Assembly: GCA_018665005.1 (NCBI GenBank) | Contig: JABJEE010000230.1 | Span: 1 to 5,635, forward strand | Reading direction: 5' to 3' | Length of the DNA stretch: 5,635 bases | Source of the DNA: Flavobacteriales bacterium | GTDB lineage: Bacteria > Bacteroidota > Bacteroidia > Flavobacteriales_D > Crocinitomicaceae | Part shown: positions 1 through 5,635 of the stretch, piece after piece | How positions within the stretch are numbered: position 1 is the first letter of the stretch | Layout: each line of letters begins with the position of its first letter | Program-made: the position numbers and the translations under genes | The notes under the pieces: generated by a model | The model's input: the letters and a program-made list of their open reading frames with translations, nothing else | Database searches by the model: none | What the model was told of the DNA's origin: nothing

Positions 1-714
1 ACCAAAGAGATTGAGGTAGCCTTATTGAATCACGATATCGATATTGCTGTTCATTCACACAAAGATTTAGAAACCACTCCCCCGGAAGGATTAAAAATCG
101 CAGCAGTTTCCGAACGTGCAAATCCTTGTGAGCTTTTGCTGATCAGAAAAACCGCACACGAGCCGAACGCCTTGTGGGAACTTAAAAAGAATGCTATTGT
201 AGGTACTTCGGCGGCCCGAAGAAAATCTCAGCTATTGGCATTGAGGTTAGATGTTGAGATTAAAGATTTGAGGGGAAATGTTCCAACTCGAATAGAAAAA
301 TTAAAATCGGGAGATTACGATGCCATATTACTTGCAAAGGCAGGTGTTGAACGCTTGAAATTAGATCTTTCGGACTTGGTAACCGTAGAACTGACTCCTG
401 ATGAATTTGTTCCAGCACCAGCACAAGGAGTCTTGGCTTTGCAGATACGTGAACAAGACAACCAACTCAATGCTATTCTTCAGCAGATTAATGATGCCGA
501 GGTTCAAAAGCTTGTGCATCTAGAAAGAGAGGTACTAAGGCTTATGGACGGAGGATGTCAGCTGCCACTTGGAGTATACTGCGACAATAAATATGTCCAT
601 GTTTCATACTCAGATTTTGCATTACATGCGTCTCGTTACTTTAGGTTTCCATATAAGGATTCTCCAGATTTCCCAGCAAAGATTGTTGAGCATCTTCAAC
701 ATCAGCAGGTGTAA
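1..714 (+). CDS. hemC: Porphobilinogen deaminase (hydroxymethylbilane synthase), 5'-truncated by window edge
   Basis: This cytoplasmic enzyme joins four porphobilinogen units into linear hydroxymethylbilane, the precursor used by HemD. The frame is open from base 1, and the first codons (TKEIEVALLN) already match the family, so the gene begins before the window; the TTG at 25 is an internal Leu. 237 residues are visible, against about 300-315 for a whole enzyme. Family landmarks, numbered from the first visible residue: AVHSHKD, with the substrate-contacting Lys21 and catalytic Asp22; GTSAARRKSQ, with the cofactor/substrate arginines 73-74; LRGNVPTR at 90-97; PAPAQGVLAL; and GGCQLPLG, with Cys186, which carries the dipyrromethane cofactor. 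Only about 51 residues follow that Cys, compared with about 71 in the E. coli enzyme, so domain 3 looks shortened. The stop codon overlaps the hemD start. The family call is secure. The HSHKDLET wording, rather than HSxKDVP, is a Bacteroidota trait as I remember it. Confidence 0.96.
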   Translation, partial: TKEIEVALLNHDIDIAVHSHKDLETTPPEGLKIAAVSERANPCELLLIRKTAHEPNALWELKKNAIVGTSAARRKSQLLALRLDVEIKDLRGNVPTRIEKLKSGDYDAILLAKAGVERLKLDLSDLVTVELTPDEFVPAPAQGVLALQIREQDNQLNAILQQINDAEVQKLVHLEREVLRLMDGGCQLPLGVYCDNKYVHVSYSDFALHASRYFRFPYKDSPDFPAKIVEHLQHQQV

Positions 715-1379
715 TGTCCGTTTTTATCTCCAAAGACGCGTGTGATTTAGATGACATCCCATCCTTTTTAAGTGCTAAAAATATTTCTGGTTTATACCAA
801 TCACTTATTCGATTTGAATCAGTACCATTTAAAATTGAACTCGATTTTGAAGTGGTGTTTTTTCCTAGCGTTCGTTCTGCAAAGTTTTTATTAGATTCTG
901 GTAAAATGAATTTATCCTCCTACGTTTTGGCATGCAATGGTATGCAAACCCAAAAGCGTCTTGAGGAACTGGGTTATGCCTGCGATTTCGTTGCAGAAAA
1001 TGCCGGGAATCCTGAGGAAGTATCAAAAAATTTTGGGTCTTGGTTGGGACAAAGAAAAGTGCTTGTTCCACATTCCAATATATCGTCATTGTCTGTGAAA
1101 AAACACCTAAATAATAATCAATTAAGTACAGTGGAGGTCTATAAAACGGTTTTGTCAGCGTCTATTATTGAGCCCTGTGATGTATACGTGTTCAGTAGTC
1201 CAAGCAATATTCAATCCTTTTTTAAATCAAATACACCCAAACTTGGAAGCAAACTTATTGTTTGGGGAAACACTTCATTAAAGAGCTTAAATGAGCATGG
1301 TTATCCTGCAGACTACACGCTAAAGCAAGGGTCAATTAATGAGCTTAAGCATTTGCTTCAGTCGATTCTTAAAACTTAA
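714..1379 (+). CDS. hemD: Uroporphyrinogen-III synthase, divergent
   Basis: The likely role is cyclisation of hydroxymethylbilane with inversion of ring D to give uroporphyrinogen III, in the cytoplasm. HemD sequences are notoriously variable, so the call rests on pattern and place. The length of 221 residues is near the usual 220-260. Two similar half-domains can be seen: VFFPSVRSAKFLL (residues 48-60) followed by the CNGMQTQKRLEELGY turn (74-88), and VYVFSSPSNIQSFF (157-170) followed by IVWGNTSLKSLNEHGY. These correspond to the family's 'FTSxNAV...' and 'aiGxxTaxaLxexG' elements. The second-half GNTS (185-188) sits where the family usually has a G-x-T-T/S phosphate-type loop. The ATG shares one base with the hemC stop (TAATG), implying translational coupling and a common transcript. 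The first-half turn has Cys-Asn-Gly instead of the usual small-Gly-x wording, a mild divergence. The main alternative is that it is an inactive HemD-like protein, which I think unlikely given the hemC linkage. Confidence 0.85.
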   Translation: MSVFISKDACDLDDIPSFLSAKNISGLYQSLIRFESVPFKIELDFEVVFFPSVRSAKFLLDSGKMNLSSYVLACNGMQTQKRLEELGYACDFVAENAGNPEEVSKNFGSWLGQRKVLVPHSNISSLSVKKHLNNNQLSTVEVYKTVLSASIIEPCDVYVFSSPSNIQSFFKSNTPKLGSKLIVWGNTSLKSLNEHGYPADYTLKQGSINELKHLLQSILKT

Positions 1380-1456
1380 TGATTAAAAGACAATGGATTC
1401 TTCAAAATAGCGTTTTTAATTACAAGGCTGTATCTTTATTAAGATGTCTCAGATGA
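1379..1456 (+). other. Small bridging reading frame of 25 codons (possible leader/coupling peptide)
   Basis: An ATG overlaps the hemD stop (TAATG, the same junction as hemC-hemD) and opens a 25-codon frame, MIKRQWILQN... with a basic C-terminus ...LLRCLR. Its TGA at 1454-1456 overlaps the ATG at 1453, the second in-frame ATG of the downstream barrel gene (ATGA). This geometry could pass ribosomes from hemD to the next gene. There is no homology evidence and no Shine-Dalgarno sequence, and a frame this short in a 64-bp gap could be chance. It could also be the remnant of a longer gene start. This is an inference from geometry only. Confidence 0.2.
1431..1438 (+). promoter_or_regulatory. Candidate Bacteroidota-type -7 promoter element
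   Basis: TATCTTTA resembles the Bacteroidota -7 consensus TAnnTTTG (sigma-ABfr type), with the final G replaced by A. No convincing TTTG/TTG -33 box is seen at the right distance; only a T-rich stretch, GTTTTTAAT, is present from about 1412. If used, transcription would begin around 1443-1446, giving an almost leaderless mRNA for the barrel gene if its ATG at 1444 is the start, or about a 10-nt leader if it starts at 1453. The match is weak and the region is AT-rich, so it may be chance. Confidence 0.3.
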
Positions 1457-4400
1457 AGTTTGTTTTTGTTTTTTTTACCTGTATAATGATTCAACATGGT
1501 TTGTTGGGTCAAAGCTCGGCTTCTCGCATCAAAAAAATATTTGTAACTGATTCTGTTGATTTGGATTCATTGAGTATCTATCCCAATTCTTTTGAGGTCT
1601 ATCATAAAGATGTAATATTGCCATCTACAGCCTACAAGCTTGATTTCACAAGTGCTTTATTCGTTATAAATAATACACTAAATGATTCCCTAACCTTTAA
1701 ATATCAGGTTTTGCCTTTGGACCTCTCAAAGCAATACAAATTGAGGGATACCAGTATTATTTATTCCATTCAAAAAGACAATTATAATTTATTTAAGATT
1801 GAAAATTCTTATTCAGTTGAAGATGTGTTTGGGGGTAGTCAGCTCAATAAGAATGGTTCAATTTCTAGGGGAGTTTCCTTTGGGAATAATCAAGACTTGG
1901 GAATTAATTCATCCTTAAATCTTGAGCTTTCGGGAAATATTTCTCCAGATTTAAAAATGCTTGCCTCTGTATCGGATGCAAACATTCCCATTCAACCAGA
2001 TGGTAACACCAATAAGCTTCAAGAATTTGATAAAGTATTTATACAGATTTATAATGATCAATTTAAACTAATAGCGGGAGATTTTTGGCTTTCGAAACCC
2101 AAGGGTTATTTCATGAATTATCGAAAGAGAGCACAGGGTCTTTCCGTAAATTATACTTGGAAAACCACCAAAGAGAATGAATGGAGCACCCAAACAAGCG
2201 GTGCTTTATCCAAGGGAAAGTTTAATCGACAAGTTATTCAAGGAGTTGAAGCCAATCAGGGTCCATACAGATTACTTGGGGCAGAAAACGAACCTTTTAT
2301 TATTGTATTGTCTGGAACTGAAAGGGTTTTCATTGATGGAAAATTACTTGAACGAGGGCAGGAGTTTGATTATACGATCGACTACAATTCTTCCGAGGTT
2401 GTCTTTACCTCTCGTAATTTAATTACGAAAGATACACGTATAGTCGTCGAATTCCAATATTCAGATCAAAACTATGCACGCTCTCTGATACAAGAGTCTT
2501 TGGTTTTTAAAAGTGATAGGTTAGATTTTTGGGTCAATATGTACGGTGAACAGGATGCTAAAAATCAGCCTTTACAACAGGAGATCTCACCTGAGCAACG
2601 ATTCTCATTGTCTCAAATAGGTGACAGCTTGGACCTCGCTAAAATTAATTCCATCGATTCTGTTGGCTATTTTGACAATCAAAACCTCTACAAGCTAATT
2701 GACTCTTTAGGAGTAGATTCTGTATTGGTATTCAGTGTTCATCCAGATTCGGCTTTTTATCGGGTGTATTTTGAATATGTAGGAAGTGGCAATGGTGATT
2801 ATGTATTGGATGAATACAATGCATTAGGAAAAGTATATCGATGGGTGGCCCCCGTTGCTGGGGTTTCACAAGGGGACCATGTGCCTTCCCGTAGTATTAT
2901 TACACCTAAAAAGCAGCAGATGCTCAGTAGTGGATTTAAATGGAACTATTCTAAAAACAATTCCATTGAAAGTGAATGGGCATTGAGCAATAAAGACCTA
3001 AATACATTTTCTACACTATCATCAAATGATAATATTGGGATATCAAACCGCACCCGTTGGATCAATACAAAGCAGTTTGGCGAGTCAGATAGCACGGCTC
3101 TTTGGACCTTAAAAAGTAAAGCTGAAATTGAATATTTATCAGCTTCTTTTAACCCAATACAGCAGTATCGTGCAGTAGAATTTGATCGGGATTGGAACAC
3201 ACGAAACAAGGGGTATCAAGGATATCAGCTTATTGGCACATTGGGAAGCAAGCTCAGTCATAAAAAACATGGGTCAATGGCCATAGATGCACAACACTTT
3301 GGAGTTGGCGAAGACTACAATGGAAACCGAATTTATTCTCTTGGAAAATGGAAACAGGAAGGATGGTCTGCCAATTGGGATGCGAGCTATTTAAGTGCTG
3401 AAGCGGAGAGCCAAAGCAGATTTTTTAGGCACCGGATCAATTTATCGAAAAACATCGGCCCTTTTAAGTTGGGATATAAGGACGACCATGAAAGAAACAT
3501 ATACTCTGGCGATACCAATCTAGTAAATCCGAGCTATGAGTTTTTTGATTATCAGTTTTATCTATCCAACCACGATACAAGCAAGCTCGAGTACAAAGTA
3601 TATTACCGAGAAAGATTCGATAGGAGAATAGACAATTCAGCTTTAAAAAAAACAGCCAAAGCGACAACAGCAGGGGCAGAGCTTCTTTTTAATTCGCTGA
3701 AGAACCAAAAGCTTCGATTGATAGGTGGTTATCGCTCATTAGATGTTTTGGATACTGTTTTAATGAATCAAGACCCCGAAAACTCCTTAATTGGAAGAAT
3801 AGAATACAATTTTAAAGCCTGGAAAAACGCCTTACAGTGGTCTACATTCTATGAAGTGGGTTCCGGATTGGAGCAAAAGCGTGAGTTTTTATACATACAG
3901 GTCAATAGTGGTCAGGGAATCTACACCTGGATAGATTACAATGAAGATGGCATCAAAGACTTAAATGAATTTGAAACAGCTCAATTTGTAGATCAAGCAG
4001 ACTACATAAGGGTATTTGTTCCAAGTAATACTTATGTAAATACCTATTCAAACGAGTTTAATCAGTCCTTTTATTGGAGGCCAGAGCGTATCTGGGCAAA
4101 AAAGAAAGGTTTTTTAGGGTTCATGTCTCGATTTTCAGATCAAGCACGGTTTCGTGTAAATAAAAAAACCAACAGTATAGATGATGGAAATGTATTTAAC
4201 CCCCTTGACAATAGGGTAGCCGATAGTGCACTAATTTCTACGAATGCGTTTATGCGGAATGCTCTTTTTTTCAATAGAACCTCTTCAGTATTTGCTGCTG
4301 GTTACAATTTTCAACAAAACCAATCCAAAACCCTTTTGGCTTCTGGGTTTGATTCAAGAACGTCAAGCTATAATGAGCTGAATTTGCGCTGGAATATGAC

Positions 4401-4890
4401 GCGTAAATTCGCATTGGTACTTATTGGACAGCAGGGGGTTAAACAGGTCCTTGCCGATTACACTTCTGGAAGGGATTATTCGATAGATTACCAATGGCTC
4501 AAGTCCACCTTGAGCTACCAGCCCTCGACCAACTTTAGATTAACCCTCGAAACCCGAGGCGTTACAAAAGAAAACACGATCTCTGGTGGAGCAGGAGAAA
4601 CCTGTCAGATTCTTGACATAGGAAGCACCTTTAAGTACAACCAAACCGATAAGGGAAGTCTGCAAGGAGAGTTTAAGGTCCTAAAGATTGACTATAACGG
4701 CAACGTTAATTCCGCTATAGGATTTGAAATGCTTGAAGCACTTAGACCAGGCATCAACTATACTTGGACTATAGGTTATCAAAAAACCGTTTCCAAAAAC
4801 CTACAAATCACCTTTCAGTATCTGGGACGAAAATCGGAAGATGCTAGAATTATTCACACAGGAGGTATGGAAATTCGTGCCTTTTTTTAA
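1444..4890 (+). CDS. Large exported outer-membrane beta-barrel protein of unknown function (1148 aa)
   Basis: I cannot name a function. A basic/hydrophobic signal peptide spans about residues 1-22 (MKFVFVFF core, likely cut at LLG|Q); there is no lipobox. A soluble beta-rich region follows (about 28-130). Next is a conserved-looking block (about 136-240) containing SISRG, NNQDLGINSSLNLELSG and NIPIQPDGNT (180-189). After it comes a small beta domain (about 268-345) with LSGTERVFIDGKLL and DYTIDYNSSEVVFT, a type recurring in Bacteroidota surface proteins. A further block contains GSGNGDY (447-453) and YRWVAP. From about 490 to the end, alternating polar/aromatic strands (YTW, FRLTLETRG, ITFQYLG) suggest a long barrel, and the last strand ends IRAFF, a terminal Phe as expected of a BAM-recognised beta-signal. 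Residues 831-842 form an EF-hand-type loop. Only one Cys (1054) remains after signal cleavage. The start could be the ATG at 1453 (residue 4), which gives a more typical signal peptide. SprA-like wording occurs, but the protein is about half SprA's length. Confidence 0.85.
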   Translation: MSQMKFVFVFFTCIMIQHGLLGQSSASRIKKIFVTDSVDLDSLSIYPNSFEVYHKDVILPSTAYKLDFTSALFVINNTLNDSLTFKYQVLPLDLSKQYKLRDTSIIYSIQKDNYNLFKIENSYSVEDVFGGSQLNKNGSISRGVSFGNNQDLGINSSLNLELSGNISPDLKMLASVSDANIPIQPDGNTNKLQEFDKVFIQIYNDQFKLIAGDFWLSKPKGYFMNYRKRAQGLSVNYTWKTTKENEWSTQTSGALSKGKFNRQVIQGVEANQGPYRLLGAENEPFIIVLSGTERVFIDGKLLERGQEFDYTIDYNSSEVVFTSRNLITKDTRIVVEFQYSDQNYARSLIQESLVFKSDRLDFWVNMYGEQDAKNQPLQQEISPEQRFSLSQIGDSLDLAKINSIDSVGYFDNQNLYKLIDSLGVDSVLVFSVHPDSAFYRVYFEYVGSGNGDYVLDEYNALGKVYRWVAPVAGVSQGDHVPSRSIITPKKQQMLSSGFKWNYSKNNSIESEWALSNKDLNTFSTLSSNDNIGISNRTRWINTKQFGESDSTALWTLKSKAEIEYLSASFNPIQQYRAVEFDRDWNTRNKGYQGYQLIGTLGSKLSHKKHGSMAIDAQHFGVGEDYNGNRIYSLGKWKQEGWSANWDASYLSAEAESQSRFFRHRINLSKNIGPFKLGYKDDHERNIYSGDTNLVNPSYEFFDYQFYLSNHDTSKLEYKVYYRERFDRRIDNSALKKTAKATTAGAELLFNSLKNQKLRLIGGYRSLDVLDTVLMNQDPENSLIGRIEYNFKAWKNALQWSTFYEVGSGLEQKREFLYIQVNSGQGIYTWIDYNEDGIKDLNEFETAQFVDQADYIRVFVPSNTYVNTYSNEFNQSFYWRPERIWAKKKGFLGFMSRFSDQARFRVNKKTNSIDDGNVFNPLDNRVADSALISTNAFMRNALFFNRTSSVFAAGYNFQQNQSKTLLASGFDSRTSSYNELNLRWNMTRKFALVLIGQQGVKQVLADYTSGRDYSIDYQWLKSTLSYQPSTNFRLTLETRGVTKENTISGGAGETCQILDIGSTFKYNQTDKGSLQGEFKVLKIDYNGNVNSAIGFEMLEALRPGINYTWTIGYQKTVSKNLQITFQYLGRKSEDARIIHTGGMEIRAFF
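3934..3969 (+). other. EF-hand-like calcium-binding loop within the barrel protein
   Basis: These bases encode residues 831-842, DYNEDGIKDLNE. The spacing matches a canonical 12-residue calcium loop: Asp at 1, Asn at 3, Asp at 5, Gly at 6, Ile at 8-equivalent hydrophobic spacing shifted to 7, Asp at 9 and Glu at 12. It is flanked by YTWI before and FETAQFVDQADYIRVF after, which look like strands rather than EF-hand helices. It therefore resembles the isolated 'DxNxDGxxDxxE' loops of secreted calcium-binding proteins (dockerin or thrombospondin-3 style). It probably stabilises an extracellular loop or inserted domain. Calcium binding is inferred from the residues alone. Confidence 0.6.
4864..4888 (+). 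terminator. Weak candidate intrinsic terminator overlapping the barrel gene's stop
   Basis: GGTATG (4864-4869) can pair with CGTGCC (4876-4881), with two G-U wobbles and a six-base loop GAAATT. Seven T follow directly (4882-4888) and run into the TAA stop. The geometry is that of a Rho-independent terminator lying inside the last codons (...Ile-Arg-Ala-Phe-Phe-stop). The stem is short and weak, and the T-run is also needed to encode Phe-Phe, so this may be coincidence or may give only partial termination before the hydroxylase gene. Confidence 0.25.
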
Positions 4891-4922
4891 ATTCTTCTTA
4901 ACTTCATGAAAAACAATAAATA

Positions 4923-5635
4923 GTGGTCGAATACGGGAAAATATTATTAATTGCCATGCCTGCATTTTTGTTGCTTGTGCTACTCGAAAAATTATATGGA
5001 TGGCACAAGGACGAAGATACGGTACCCTTAGATGATGCGGTTTCGAGTATGAGCTCGGGCATGACCAATGTTCTCAAGGATGTTCTTGGGCTTTCTGTCA
5101 GTATCATTACGTACGAATGGATGGTTGGTGAGATGGCTTTGTTTACCATCGATAATACCATCCTTGTCTATTTCATTGCTTTTATGGTGATTGATCTTTA
5201 TGGATATTGGACGCACCGTATTTCACACAAAGTCAATTTGTTTTGGAACGAGCATGTGATTCATCACAGCAGTGAAGAGTTTAATTTGGCCTGCGCTTTG
5301 CGCCAGCCTGTATCTACTATTGTAAGGTTTTTCACTATTCTATTGATTCCTGCGGCCTTTCTTGGAGTGCCAGCCGAGGTCATTGCAACAGTTCTTCCCT
5401 TGCATTTATTCATGCAGTTTTGGTACCATACTCGACACATTAATAAAATGGGATTCTTAGAATATATATTGGTAACACCTTCACATCATAGGGTGCATCA
5501 TGCCATTAATGAAGAGTATCTCGATAAAAACTTGAGTCAGGTTTTTATTTTCTGGGATTTTATTTTTGGAACCTTTCAAAAGGAGCTTGATAATGTTCCC
5601 CCGGTCTATGGAATCTCTCGTCCTGCACGTACGCG
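4923..5635 (+). CDS. Sterol desaturase/fatty acid hydroxylase superfamily protein, alkylglycerol monooxygenase-like; 3'-truncated by window edge
   Basis: This is an integral-membrane non-haem di-iron oxygenase, probably hydroxylating or cleaving a lipid. 237 codons are visible and the frame is still open at the window end. The start chosen is GTG at 4923: an in-frame stop lies just upstream (4917-4919), and the residues VEYGKILLIAMPAFLLLVLLE from GTG onward form the family's first membrane segment. The next ATG (4956) would cut that segment. The superfamily's histidine clusters are all present: HRISH (98-102), HVIHH (111-115), HTRH (169-172) and HHRVHH (188-193). Wording around them (HHSSEEFNLACALRQ, TPSHHRVHH, YLDKNLSQVFIFWD, FGTFQKE) closely follows alkylglycerol monooxygenase (AGMO/TMEM195), which in animals cleaves ether lipids using tetrahydrobiopterin. 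Hydrophobic stretches lie near 5-21, 49-65, 76-95 and 129-150. Lys103 follows HRISH, where I recall Glu in AGMO. It starts 32 bp after the barrel gene, so co-transcription is plausible. The substrate is not determinable. Confidence 0.92.
   Translation, partial: MVEYGKILLIAMPAFLLLVLLEKLYGWHKDEDTVPLDDAVSSMSSGMTNVLKDVLGLSVSIITYEWMVGEMALFTIDNTILVYFIAFMVIDLYGYWTHRISHKVNLFWNEHVIHHSSEEFNLACALRQPVSTIVRFFTILLIPAAFLGVPAEVIATVLPLHLFMQFWYHTRHINKMGFLEYILVTPSHHRVHHAINEEYLDKNLSQVFIFWDFIFGTFQKELDNVPPVYGISRPART

Noticed and set aside
25..27. TTG as a possible start codon of hemC
   Set aside because: The eight codons upstream are in frame and match the HemC family, so the gene enters from before the window and TTG is an internal Leu.
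865..1089. Minus-strand 74-codon open frame inside hemD
   Set aside because: It lies wholly antisense to a good coding gene, has no recognisable domain and shows no start context; it is a shadow frame.
1364..1402. Direct repeat GATTCTT at 1364 and 1396
   Set aside because: Seven bases in AT-rich DNA is within chance expectation, with no matching element or inverted partner nearby.
1444..1520. Lipoprotein signal (Cys13 in the signal region)
   Set aside because: Cys13 lies in the middle of the hydrophobic core with no lipobox and too few residues before it; a signal-peptidase-I site after Gly22 fits better.
2177..2422. Plus-strand 81-codon frame inside the barrel gene
   Set aside because: It is an out-of-frame overlap with a region of clear beta-domain coding; its translation shows no domain or signal.
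2946..3667. Two minus-strand frames (2946-3209 and 3464-3667) inside the barrel gene
   Set aside because: Both are antisense shadows of a continuous 1148-codon gene, with no family resemblance.
1444..4890. SprA (type IX secretion translocon) as identity of the barrel protein
   Set aside because: SprA is about 2400 residues; this protein is 1148 and complete from signal peptide to terminal Phe, so resemblance is at most partial.
4904..5216. Overlapping minus-strand frames covering the start of the hydroxylase gene
   Set aside because: The plus strand here encodes the clear first membrane segments and leads into the histidine motifs; the antisense frames overlap each other and match nothing.

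Overview
The window reads as chromosomal DNA of a Bacteroidota bacterium, most likely a marine or aquatic member of the Flavobacteriales. This rests on three things: AT-rich DNA with A-rich translation starts that lack a Shine-Dalgarno sequence; a HemC with the HSHKDLETTPPEGL wording I associate with Bacteroidota; and a very large outer-membrane protein of a style I know only from that phylum. There is no rRNA, tRNA, CRISPR array, insertion sequence or other mobile-element signature. All four genes lie on the + strand.

Layout: (1) positions 1-714, the 3' part of hemC (porphobilinogen deaminase), whose N-terminus lies before the window. (2) positions 714-1379, a divergent hemD (uroporphyrinogen-III synthase), which overlaps hemC by one base (TAATG). 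(3) a 64-bp gap holding a weak Bacteroidota-type promoter candidate and a 25-codon reading frame that bridges hemD and the next gene by two start/stop overlaps. (4) positions 1444-4890, one 1148-residue exported protein ending in Phe-Phe, predicted to be a large outer-membrane beta-barrel with an N-terminal soluble region and a complete EF-hand-like calcium loop; its function is unknown. (5) from 4923 to the window end, the first 237 codons of a membrane-bound di-iron hydroxylase of the sterol desaturase/fatty acid hydroxylase superfamily, closest in wording to alkylglycerol monooxygenase. It starts at GTG.

HemC and HemD catalyse consecutive steps of tetrapyrrole (haem) synthesis: porphobilinogen to hydroxymethylbilane, then to uroporphyrinogen III. 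Their coupled arrangement fits co-translation. hemE, which I would expect next, is not in the window. The two downstream genes both concern the cell envelope, one an outer-membrane barrel and the other an integral-membrane lipid hydroxylase. No direct functional link to haem synthesis is visible, apart from the iron needed by both haem and the di-iron enzyme. The most interesting object is the uncharacterised giant barrel protein. I found no clear sign of a wholly new defence or mobile system.
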